Shown here: positions 6,050 to 12,248 of the stretch, in pieces
Numbering within the stretch: the stretch's first letter is position 1
Layout: each line of letters begins with the position of its first letter
Assembly: GCA_017853235.1 (NCBI GenBank)
Contig: JAFMJX010000025.1
Span: forward strand, 1-14,657
Source: Chitinophagaceae bacterium
Lineage (GTDB): Bacteria; Bacteroidota; Bacteroidia; Chitinophagales; Chitinophagaceae
Direction of reading: 5' to 3'
DNA length: 14,657 nucleotides
The notes under the pieces: generated by a model
The model's input: only the letters and a program-made list of their open reading frames with translations
Databases searched by the model: none
Told to the model about the DNA's origin: nothing
Translations under genes and position numbers: made by a program

Positions 6050-7579
6050 ATGAACCTGAATTTTAAAAATGTATTAGCCATTGTGGGAATTAGTGCTTTC
6101 ACCACTTTAGTGAGTATTTGGGGCTATTCCAAATGGACAAAAACAGGTGGCTCTTTTGACAATGACAACCACCTCCCCGCTAACTATGCTAGTTTATTTA
6201 GTGGCAACGCTCCGGGTACCACCGTGGACTTTACACCAGCTGCAAATTCTGCAGCTCCTGCAGTAGTGCATATCAAAACTATCATTAATGCAAAAAAAGT
6301 AACGAATAACCAACCAAGACAAAGAAACCCATTTTTTGATTTCTTTGGTGATGACGATTCTTTTGGCGATTTTTTTGGAGGACCAAGGGTACAACCTGAA
6401 CAAAGAGCTAGTGGTAGTGGTGTCTTAATTACGGGAGATGGTTATATCGTTACCAACAATCACGTTGTAAATGAAGCAGATGAAATTAATGTAACATTAA
6501 CGAATAACAAATCTTACAAAGCAAAAGTAATTGGCGTTGATGCAAGTAGTGATTTAGCAGTCATTAAAATTGACGCAAGCAACCTGCCGTATCTTGTGTA
6601 TGGGAATAGCGATGAAGTAAAATTAGGACAATGGGTTTTAGCCATTGGATACCCATTAAGTTTAGATGTAACTATCACTGCAGGAATTATAAGTGCAAAA
6701 AATAGATCTATCAATATTAATTCAAGACAAAGTGATAAACCAATTGAATCCTTTTTACAGACAGATGCCGCAGTGAACCAAGGAAACAGTGGTGGCGCCT
6801 TAGTAAATACAAGCGGTGAATTGATTGGAATTAATTCTGCTATTGCCTCTCCTACTGGATCTTACGCAGGCTATTCCTATGCAATTCCTGTAAATATTGT
6901 AAAAAAGGTAGTCACCGATATTGTTAAATTTGGAACTGTTCAACGTGCTTACTTAGGTATCAGTTATCCAAAAGATAATTTACCTGAAGCCGAAATTAAA
7001 AAAATTGACGAAGAGTATAAAGTGAAATTTAGTGAGATTCAAGGTGTATTAGTGACAGATGTTATGGATGGTGGTGCAGCAAAAGAAGCAGGACTAAAAA
7101 AAGGAGATATTCTTACTAAATTAAATGGAGTTGTAATTAAATCATCACCTGAATTACAAGAACAAATTGCACGCTATAAACCTACAGATAAAATTAGTGT
7201 CACAGTAAAACGCGATGGCAAGGAAATAACATTAAATGCAGTCTTAAAAGCCAAAGTTGGCAACGCAAGTACCGATTTAGCTAGTAGTAGTAAAGCTGCC
7301 GAAAAATTAGGAGGTACTTTAGTGAATGTAGATAAATCAACGGCTCAAAAAAATGATATTGAAGGAGGTGTATTAGTGAAAGAATTAGGAAATGGAATTT
7401 TAAGTAAAAGCCGAGTGGAAAAAGGATTTGTAATTACTCAATTAAATGATCAACCTGTAAAAAATGTAGAAGAGTTTTATGAGGCTTTGAAAAAAGTAAC
7501 TAGCTCTAATATTAAATTATCGGGTATCTATCCAGGCTATTTTGGCAACTACGCTTTTATGTTGAACTTAAATAATTAA
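6050..7579 (+). CDS. htrA: Periplasmic serine endoprotease, HtrA/DegP family with two PDZ domains
   Basis: A 509-residue envelope protease that degrades or refolds damaged periplasmic proteins. A hydrophobic N-terminal segment (about 8-25) is a signal anchor or signal peptide. The trypsin-like domain spans about 65-297 with triad His138 (VTNNHVVN), Asp168 (SSDLAVI) and Ser247 (QGNSGGALVN). A Phe/Asp-rich stretch at 91-112 (NPFFDFFGDDDSFGDFFGG) corresponds to the LA regulatory loop. Two PDZ domains follow at about 300-402 and 420-507; the first contains YLGISY and GVLVTDVMDGGAAKEAGLKKGD, which recognise substrate C-termini. Length and layout match DegP/DegQ. It stands alone between the reductase gene and a strong terminator. 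The second PDZ ends directly at the C-terminus. Confidence 0.96.
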   Translation: MNLNFKNVLAIVGISAFTTLVSIWGYSKWTKTGGSFDNDNHLPANYASLFSGNAPGTTVDFTPAANSAAPAVVHIKTIINAKKVTNNQPRQRNPFFDFFGDDDSFGDFFGGPRVQPEQRASGSGVLITGDGYIVTNNHVVNEADEINVTLTNNKSYKAKVIGVDASSDLAVIKIDASNLPYLVYGNSDEVKLGQWVLAIGYPLSLDVTITAGIISAKNRSININSRQSDKPIESFLQTDAAVNQGNSGGALVNTSGELIGINSAIASPTGSYAGYSYAIPVNIVKKVVTDIVKFGTVQRAYLGISYPKDNLPEAEIKKIDEEYKVKFSEIQGVLVTDVMDGGAAKEAGLKKGDILTKLNGVVIKSSPELQEQIARYKPTDKISVTVKRDGKEITLNAVLKAKVGNASTDLASSSKAAEKLGGTLVNVDKSTAQKNDIEGGVLVKELGNGILSKSRVEKGFVITQLNDQPVKNVEEFYEALKKVTSSNIKLSGIYPGYFGNYAFMLNLNN

Positions 7580-7596
7580 ACATAAAAAATAACTTT

Positions 7597-7636
7597 AAAA
7601 ATGCGTCTCGTAAAATTTATTACGAGACGCATTTTT
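7597..7636. terminator. Strong bidirectional intrinsic terminator between htrA and mazG
   Basis: Arms 7597-7613 and 7620-7636 are 17-bp perfect complements (core tgcgtctcgtaa) with a 6-nt loop. The plus-strand transcript ends in a run of six T (7632-7637), the minus-strand transcript in five T then AAAG. The first base of the mazG stop codon (minus strand) is at 7638, so the hairpin begins within that stop codon. Confidence 0.92.
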
Positions 7637-8409
7637 TATTGAGCAGTTTTCATTTGATCCCAAAGATCATTTTTTTGGTCTAATGTCAATTGAGATAAAT
7701 CCAATCCCTTTGCAGTTGCATACGACTCCATTGCCTGGAAACGATCTTTAAATTTTTTATTTGTTTTTTCTAATGCAGTTTCGGGATCAATATTTAAGAA
7801 TCGCGCGTAATTTATCATACTAAATAACACATCTCCAAACTCCTGCTCCATTTTTTCTTGATTGTTTGCATTTATTTCAACATTCAACTCCCCTATTTCT
7901 TCTTCTACTTTTGCCCAAACCTGCTCTTTATTTTCCCATTCAAAACCAACTTGTTTGACCTTTTGTTGAATTCGAAAAGCTTTTACCATTGCCGGCAAAC
8001 TATTGGGCACCCCCTCTAATAATGACTTTTTACCTTCTTGTAGTTTTAACTGTTCCCAGTTTTTCTTCACCGCTTCTTCATCTTCTGCTTTTACGTCTCC
8101 ATAAATATGAGGATGGCGATGAATCAACTTTTTTGAAATGTCTTGAATAGTATCTTGTAAAGTAAATTCGCCTTGTTCAGTACCTATTTTTGCATAAAAT
8201 AAAACATGCAATAATATATCTCCCAATTCTTCTTTAATACCCTGCCAATCCTCATCTATGATGGCATCCACTAATTCATACAATTCTTCAATGGTATTAC
8301 TTCGCAAACTATGAATGGTTTGCTTTTTATCCCAAGGACATTTTTCACGAAGGGTATCCATGATTTCCACTAAATCCAAAAAACTTTTTGATAACTCTTC
8401 TTGTTCCAT
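7636..8409 (-). CDS. mazG: Nucleoside triphosphate pyrophosphohydrolase MazG
   Basis: A 257-residue MazG that hydrolyses NTPs to NMP and pyrophosphate, thought to clear aberrant nucleotides or modulate stress nucleotides. Two MazG repeats are visible. The first has CPWDKKQTIHSLRSNTIEE (24-42), EELYEL (41-46) and KEELGDIL (59-66, Asp64). The second has VEEEIGELNVEI (168-179) and EQEFGDVLFSMINYA (188-202, Asp193). These carry the EExxE and ExxD metal-binding acids. The length matches E. coli MazG. The start is the ATG at 8409 (MEQEELSKSF): the open frame continues further upstream only because it runs through the tRNA-Leu gene and two terminators, which cannot be coding. Only 29 bp separate this start from the tRNA-Leu terminator's T-run, so the promoter must overlap that terminator or transcription must read through it. 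Confidence 0.96.
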   Translation of the reverse strand: MEQEELSKSFLDLVEIMDTLREKCPWDKKQTIHSLRSNTIEELYELVDAIIDEDWQGIKEELGDILLHVLFYAKIGTEQGEFTLQDTIQDISKKLIHRHPHIYGDVKAEDEEAVKKNWEQLKLQEGKKSLLEGVPNSLPAMVKAFRIQQKVKQVGFEWENKEQVWAKVEEEIGELNVEINANNQEKMEQEFGDVLFSMINYARFLNIDPETALEKTNKKFKDRFQAMESYATAKGLDLSQLTLDQKNDLWDQMKTAQ

Positions 8410-8438
8410 GGTTTTATTATTATGAAACACAAGATAGC

Positions 8439-8472
8439 AAAAAAATCCCCTCTCATTTGATGAGAAGGGATT
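8439..8472 (-). terminator. Intrinsic terminator after tRNA-Leu
   Basis: Arms 8444-8456 and 8460-8472 form a 13-bp stem (one G-U pair) with a 3-nt loop, followed on the minus strand by seven T. It begins two bases after the tRNA-Leu 3' end and separates the tRNA from mazG. Confidence 0.9.
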
Positions 8473-8473
8473 G

Positions 8474-8559
8474 TGCCTCAGGCGGGAATCGAACCCGCAC
8501 GGGCGTTGCGGCCCACAGGATTTTAAGTCCTGCGTGTCTACCAGTTCCACCACCAAGGC
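8474..8559 (-). tRNA. tRNA-Leu (UAA)
   Basis: An 86-nt class II tRNA. Acceptor strand GCCTTGG pairs with CTGAGGC (two wobble pairs), the discriminator is A, the anticodon stem CAGGA/TCCTG holds loop CTTAAAA with anticodon TAA at 8525-8523, a long variable arm with GGGC/GCCC is present, and the T-arm is GCGGG-TTCGAAT-CCCGC. The 3' CCA is not encoded. It lies downstream of tRNA-Gly but is separated from it by a complete terminator. A weak -7-like TAAGTCTG (8575-8568) may give it an own promoter. Confidence 0.96.
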
Positions 8560-8574
8560 GTCTTTCACAGACTT

Positions 8575-8604
8575 AAAAAAAATCCCGAACCGAAATTCGG
8601 GATT
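8575..8604 (-). terminator. Intrinsic terminator between tRNA-Gly and tRNA-Leu
   Basis: Arms 8581-8589 (aatcccgaa) and 8596-8604 are 9-bp perfect complements with a 6-nt loop. On the minus strand the stem is followed by a run of eight T (8582-8575). It starts four bases after the tRNA-Gly 3' end and lies 15 bases before the tRNA-Leu 5' end. Confidence 0.88.
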
Positions 8605-8607
8605 TTG

Positions 8608-8680
<73 letters not shown>

Positions 8681-8706
8681 CTGTATAAGAACTAATTTTA
8701 GGAGTG

Positions 8707-8737
8707 CAAAAATAAGGATTCAGCGCTCTTAAACAAA
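8707..8737 (-). promoter_or_regulatory. Promoter of tRNA-Gly
   Basis: On the minus strand TTTG (8737-8734) is followed after exactly 19 nt by TATTTTTG (8714-8707), a full match to the Bacteroidota housekeeping consensus TTTG...TAnnTTTG. The box ends 26 bases before the tRNA 5' end, leaving a leader of about 20 nt. This is the best promoter in the window. Confidence 0.75.
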
Positions 8738-8745
8738 TTTTTTTT

Positions 8746-8949
8746 CTACTTATATTCAGGCTTATACTGAGAGCTTGTATTCACTTCTGGGTTAGGTTTT
8801 TTAAACCCGCTAGTAAACAACTTAGAACAGTTTCCTAATACTAAAGCCAATAATGCGAAAATAGATACATAGAATATGAACCTAGAAGAGGTTACCCAAT
8901 TAGATGCGATATCTTTTTCTGCTGATGTTTGTTGTGAATCTTGTGACAT
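8746..8949 (-). CDS. Small single-pass membrane protein of unknown function
   Basis: A 67-residue protein that I do not recognise. The N-terminal 22 residues are polar and Ser/Gln/Asp-rich, followed by one hydrophobic helix at about 24-40 (FIFYVSIFALLALVLGN), a Cys41, and a polar C-terminal tail rich in Lys, Pro, Asn and Ser. The positive charges lie after the helix, suggesting the tail may be cytosolic, but this is weak. It is 37 bp downstream of the glycosyltransferase gene on the same strand, but a perfect -7 box in that gap (8968-8975) suggests it can be transcribed alone. Support for it being real is the promoter, the clean membrane profile and the absence of a competing gene. The opposite-strand frame has no such features. 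Confidence 0.65.
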   Translation of the reverse strand: MSQDSQQTSAEKDIASNWVTSSRFIFYVSIFALLALVLGNCSKLFTSGFKKPNPEVNTSSQYKPEYK

Positions 8950-8967
8950 ATGGATTAATTACGGACG

Positions 8968-8975
8968 CAAAAATA
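8968..8975 (-). promoter_or_regulatory. Candidate -7 box for the small membrane protein gene
   Basis: TATTTTTG (8975-8968, minus) matches TAnnTTTG and is followed by CGTCC, as at the tRNA-Cys candidate (TTTTCGCGTCC). It lies 18 bases before the ATG at 8949. No TTTG is found 19 nt further upstream. Confidence 0.45.
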
Positions 8976-8986
8976 ACAACAAGTTC

Positions 8987-10015
8987 TTAATTAAGGGCTG
9001 CTTTTGGTACAATTTTATCAAATTGTTGCTTGTTTTTTACAAAGTATTGCCAAACTACAGATCCCCCATATACTCCCTGCAAGCTATTTAAGGGCTTTGT
9101 ATTTGGACTTCTGCTTAGCTTCCCTTGGATTACATATCCAAAAAATGCAAAGTGCGCTTTTGCAATTGCCATAAAAAAAGAAATATCCCCAGTTAGTAGG
9201 CCTTTATAAGCCGAAATTGCGTCTAATGCAAAACGAATTGGCATTTTCCAAAAAAGCTCCCCCCAACTTAAATTTTTTGCCATCATGATTAAATTATTCC
9301 TAAAATTTAAGAACACTTTACGCCCACCTCTTGGTAGCGTACCTGCTCCAACATGAAACACTTTTGATGCTGGACAAGCATATAATTGATGTCCTGCCAA
9401 TTGCATTCGCCAGCATAAATCAATTTCTTCCTGATGAGCAAAAAAACTAGCATCAAAACCTTTCAAAGTATGAAAAAGGGAAGCTCTTATCATCATACAA
9501 GCACCGGTGGCCCAAAATATAGGAGCTTCATCATCATATTGATGCTGATCTATTTCACAAATATCAAAAACACGTCCACGAGAAAAAGGATATCCTAAAC
9601 TATCTATCCAACCTCCTGCAGCCCCAGCGTATTCAAAATAATTGGTCTGTTTTTGTGATAAAATTTTAGGCTGACAAGCTCCAATGGATAAATTTGATTC
9701 TAACAAATCAACCATAGGTGTAAGCCAATTGGGATCCACTGAAACATCCGAATTCAACAAAACATAATAGTTGGAACAAATTTGTTTCAAAGCCCAATTG
9801 TACCCTCCAGCAAAACCCTCATTAGTTGCTGATGTAATTATTTTTACAGAAGGGAACTGTTGATTTAATACCAAAATAGAATCATCCGAAGATCCATTGT
9901 CAGCAACGACTATTTCAAAATTTTCATAGTTTGTTGCTAAAACAGAAGGCAAAAATTCCTGCAAGTATTTTGCACCATTAAAATTTAAAATAACAATAGA
10001 GACACTAGGCTTCAA
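8987..10015 (-). CDS. Family 2 glycosyltransferase (GT-A fold)
   Basis: A 342-residue inverting glycosyltransferase of the rhamnosyltransferase-like GT2 group, which transfers sugars from nucleotide donors during polysaccharide or lipopolysaccharide assembly at the cytosolic face of the membrane. Motifs: SIVILNFNG (6-14), VADNGSSDDS (37-46), the GFAGGYN segment (67-73), the metal-binding NSD (88-90), ATGACMMIR (169-177) and HQEEIDLCWR (194-203) containing the catalytic-base acid region. The C-terminal 90 residues have hydrophobic, likely membrane-associated stretches. The start is a TTG: an in-frame TAA lies five codons upstream with no ATG or GTG between, and family homology starts immediately (MKPSVSIVILNF). 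No other polysaccharide gene is nearby, so donor and acceptor are unknown. Confidence 0.92.
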   Translation of the reverse strand: MKPSVSIVILNFNGAKYLQEFLPSVLATNYENFEIVVADNGSSDDSILVLNQQFPSVKIITSATNEGFAGGYNWALKQICSNYYVLLNSDVSVDPNWLTPMVDLLESNLSIGACQPKILSQKQTNYFEYAGAAGGWIDSLGYPFSRGRVFDICEIDQHQYDDEAPIFWATGACMMIRASLFHTLKGFDASFFAHQEEIDLCWRMQLAGHQLYACPASKVFHVGAGTLPRGGRKVFLNFRNNLIMMAKNLSWGELFWKMPIRFALDAISAYKGLLTGDISFFMAIAKAHFAFFGYVIQGKLSRSPNTKPLNSLQGVYGGSVVWQYFVKNKQQFDKIVPKAALN

Positions 10016-10262
10016 GGATAATTGTTTTTACGAATGTACCACCAAAATACGGTATAATCATGCAAAAAAATCCTAAATTGCATTCATGAACAAGCTTCAT
10101 TTCTTATCTGCTAATTTAGACCTCCTCAATCATCCCTTGGGGTCTTCCTCATTACATATCATTTAGTGTCTTAGGAAGGGTTTCCTTCGAATTATTTGAT
10201 GCACCCCGAATTTCATATTCTCATTTTTATTTTTTTTATATTCAACTGTTTAAACTCTTAAT
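10016..10262. other. Divergent intergenic region, possible rocD leader with a 26-codon ORF
   Basis: This 247-bp region separates the divergent glycosyltransferase and rocD genes. On the plus strand an ATG at 10086 opens a 26-codon ORF ending at TAG 10164-10166, rich in Leu and Ser. Around it lie segments able to pair alternately: AGACC 10118-10122 with GGTCT 10141-10145, CTTCCT 10144-10149 with AGGAAG 10173-10178, and GAAGG 10175-10179 with CCTTC 10184-10188. A T-rich tract occupies about 10223-10238 directly before the gene, but no stem abuts it. On the minus strand TATTTTG, one base short of consensus, lies near 10047-10053 and may be the glycosyltransferase -7 box. No convincing plus-strand promoter is seen. 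Confidence 0.3.
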
Positions 10263-11519
10263 ATGTCTACTACTCATACAATTTCCTCTTTAGAAGCGGT
10301 TAGCGCAGCCCAAGAAAAATTCATTGCTTTAGAAGATCAATTTGGCGCGCATAATTACCACCCCATCCCTGTCGTCTTAGAAAAAGGTGAAGGCATTTAT
10401 GTATATGATGTAGATGGAAAAAGATATTTTGATTTCTTAAGCGGATATTCTGCAGTGAACCAAGGTCATTGTCATCCTGCTATCATAAAAACACTGCAAG
10501 AACAAGCAGCAAAATTAACTTTAACTTCTAGAGCCTTTCACAATAATTTATTAGGAGAATACGAAAAATATATCACAGGATTTTTTGGATACGACAAAGT
10601 CCTTCCAATGAATACAGGAGTGGAAGGAGGTGAAACTGCAATAAAATTAGCAAGAAGATGGGGATACCAAGTAAAAGGTATACCAGAAAATAAAGCGAAA
10701 ATAATTTTTGCCGAGGGTAATTTTTGGGGAAGAACTTTAGCTGCTATTTCATCTTCAACCGACCCAAGTAGCTATTATGGTTTTGGTCCATACATGCCAG
10801 GTTTTGGAATCGTCCCCTATAATGATTTAGTGGCCTTAGAAAAAGTTTTTCAAGATGAAACTGTAGCTGCATTTATGGTAGAGCCTATTCAAGGGGAAGC
10901 TGGCGTTGTCATTCCAGACCACGGATATTTGCAAGGGGTAAGTGCGCTTTGTAAACAATATCATGTTTTATTGATAGCAGATGAAATACAAACTGGTTTA
11001 GCAAGAACTGGAAAAATGTTAGCATGCGATCATGAACAAGTACGTCCCGACATTTTGATATTAGGAAAAGCTTTAAGCGGAGGTACCTTACCTATTTCTG
11101 CTGTTCTTGCAGATGATGAAATTATGTTACAAATTAAACCAGGCGAACATGGTTCTACCTATGGTGGCAATCCATTAGCATGTGCAGTTGCGATGACTTC
11201 TCTTGAAGTATTAAGATCCGAAAATATGGCAGATAACGCTGAAAAAATGGGAGCACTTTTAAGATCTGAAATAGAAAAATTAAATTCCCCTTTGATAAAA
11301 TTAGTAAGAGGAAAAGGATTGTTAAATGCAATTGTAATCAATCACCCAGATCCTGAAGTATCATGGGAGCTATGTTTGCATTTACGAGATTTAGGTTTGT
11401 TAGCAAAACCTACACATGGTGACAAAATAAGATTTGCGCCTCCACTTATTATTAATAAAGAACAAATTTTAGAAGCTGTTCAAATTATTGAAACTGCATT
11501 AACCAGATTAAATCAATAA
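10263..11519 (+). CDS. rocD: Ornithine--oxo-acid aminotransferase
   Basis: A 418-residue class III PLP-dependent aminotransferase converting ornithine and 2-oxoglutarate into glutamate 5-semialdehyde and glutamate, linking arginine/ornithine breakdown to proline. The N-terminal NYHPIPVVLEKGEGIYVYDV (31-50) and the block SRAFHNN (89-95) are typical of ornithine aminotransferase. PLP site features are NTGVEGGETAIKLAR (117-131), the Asp240 that bonds the pyridine nitrogen (LLIADEIQTG), the Schiff-base Lys269 (ILGKALSGG) and GSTYGGNPLAC (297-307). Length fits the family. Acetylornithine or GABA aminotransferases are the alternatives, but the residues around Tyr33 and 89-95 favour RocD. No arginase or proline gene is adjacent. 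Expression may depend on the 247-bp leader. Confidence 0.95.
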   Translation: MSTTHTISSLEAVSAAQEKFIALEDQFGAHNYHPIPVVLEKGEGIYVYDVDGKRYFDFLSGYSAVNQGHCHPAIIKTLQEQAAKLTLTSRAFHNNLLGEYEKYITGFFGYDKVLPMNTGVEGGETAIKLARRWGYQVKGIPENKAKIIFAEGNFWGRTLAAISSSTDPSSYYGFGPYMPGFGIVPYNDLVALEKVFQDETVAAFMVEPIQGEAGVVIPDHGYLQGVSALCKQYHVLLIADEIQTGLARTGKMLACDHEQVRPDILILGKALSGGTLPISAVLADDEIMLQIKPGEHGSTYGGNPLACAVAMTSLEVLRSENMADNAEKMGALLRSEIEKLNSPLIKLVRGKGLLNAIVINHPDPEVSWELCLHLRDLGLLAKPTHGDKIRFAPPLIINKEQILEAVQIIETALTRLNQ

Positions 11520-11551
11520 AACAATCAACTTTAGTTTTTAATTGTTTGATT
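11519..11551. terminator. Weak AT-rich inverted repeat between convergent rocD and membrane-protein genes
   Basis: AAACAAT (11519-11525) and ATTGTTT (11541-11547) can pair with a 15-nt loop; AATCAA/TTGATT is an alternative. There is no GC-rich stem, so termination is plausible by position only. It overlaps the stop codon of the minus-strand gene. Confidence 0.25.
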
Positions 11552-11930
11552 TGATTTTCAACTTAGGTAAAAAAGTCATGATTAAAATTCCTGCAGTGCA
11601 CACAATACAACCATATAATGCCCATTGTTTTTGTGGACACTCCCCCATTTGGCAGGTAGATAAAATTAAAAAATTACGAATGGACCAAGAAAGCATTAAA
11701 GTAGCAAACACCATATTAAAACGCTTCGCCCATAAAAAAGGGAAACTAAAAAACAAGATAGCTAACACTGCAAAAAAAGTTAGGAATTTTCCTGGTTGTC
11801 CAAAATTACTTCCCCCAGTTTTCCAGCCTGTAATAATCCAGTGTTGACTTTCAATGATGACGAATGGCTGTGTCGTTGTATATATTAAAAAGACACATAA
11901 AATAATACCTATTGTTTGAGAATGTTTCAT
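11538..11930 (-). CDS. Four-helix integral membrane protein of unknown function
   Basis: A 130-residue protein I do not recognise. Hydrophobic segments lie at about 6-25, 49-67, 72-90 and 103-121, with a Lys/Asn-rich C-terminal tail (PKLKIKSNN). Between helices 3 and 4 is a short loop with two cysteines, CQMGECPQKQW (93-103), and two more cysteines at 108 and 111 at the start of helix 4. Together these could form a disulfide or a metal site. A Gly/Trp-rich loop (WIITGWKTGGSNFG) joins helices 1 and 2. The opposite-strand frame is Lys-rich and without domain character, as expected for the antisense of Phe-rich codons, so this strand is preferred. It converges with rocD and lies downstream of tRNA-Cys. 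No motif of a known transporter is seen. Confidence 0.75.
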   Translation of the reverse strand: MKHSQTIGIILCVFLIYTTTQPFVIIESQHWIITGWKTGGSNFGQPGKFLTFFAVLAILFFSFPFLWAKRFNMVFATLMLSWSIRNFLILSTCQMGECPQKQWALYGCIVCTAGILIMTFLPKLKIKSNN

Positions 11931-12042
11931 GAGTTTGAATTCAATGCAAAGTAAAGGAATTATTTTTTAGAGATATGAATTCACCAACCACTTCCAACAT
12001 AACTTTCGGATAGGCATCTCGTCTTACCAAACCAATTTCGAC

Positions 12043-12075
12043 AAAAAACCCTCCACCATAAATTGGGGAGGGTTT
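12043..12075 (-). terminator. Intrinsic terminator after tRNA-Cys
   Basis: Arms 12046-12054 (aaaccctcc) and 12067-12075 are 9-bp perfect complements with a 12-nt loop, followed on the minus strand by six T (12048-12043). It starts seven bases after the tRNA-Cys 3' end. Confidence 0.92.
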
Positions 12076-12081
12076 GTATCG

Positions 12082-12152
12082 AGGTCCCGAGCGGATTCGA
12101 ACCGCTGTAGAAGCTTTTGCAGAGCTCTGCCTAGCCACTCGGCCACAGGACC
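12082..12152 (-). tRNA. tRNA-Cys (GCA)
   Basis: A 71-nt tRNA. Acceptor GGTCCTG pairs with CGGGACC (one wobble) and the discriminator is U, the identity base of tRNA-Cys. The anticodon stem GAGCT/AGCTT holds loop CTGCAAA with anticodon GCA at 12120-12118, and the T-arm is GCGG-TTCGAAT-CCGC. CCA is not encoded. It is a single tRNA unit with its own terminator. Confidence 0.96.
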
Positions 12153-12165
12153 ATTTTCTAGGACG

Positions 12166-12173
12166 CGAAAATA
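12166..12173 (-). promoter_or_regulatory. Candidate -7 box for tRNA-Cys
   Basis: TATTTTCG (12173-12166, minus) is one base from TAnnTTTG and is followed by CGTCC, as at 8963-8975. Nineteen nt upstream is TTTT, close to the TTTG of the tRNA-Gly promoter. It ends 13 bases before the tRNA 5' end. Confidence 0.4.
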
Positions 12174-12248
12174 ACGCAAACAAGTTAATTATAAAAGAAT
12201 TTTACCACTATTCCGAATTAAACGACATTTGTAATCTAAAATTCATAT

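Noticed and set aside
8876..9091. 71-codon plus-strand frame over the small membrane protein and glycosyltransferase end
   Set aside because: It spans two minus-strand genes and their gap and shows no domain or promoter.
10051..10058. TATAAT-like box upstream of rocD
   Set aside because: Resembles the proteobacterial -10 box, but Bacteroidota housekeeping promoters use TAnnTTTG, and no matching -35 element is present; in AT-rich DNA it is likely chance.
11542..11847. 101-codon plus-strand frame opposite the four-helix membrane protein
   Set aside because: It is Lys-rich and low in domain character, as expected for the antisense of Phe-rich codons; the minus-strand frame has a clean membrane profile.
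11941..12183. 80-codon minus-strand frame across tRNA-Cys
   Set aside because: Its first half is the tRNA and terminator. The remaining ~35 codons (after 12042) look mildly protein-like but have no start of their own, no promoter and no family I recognise.
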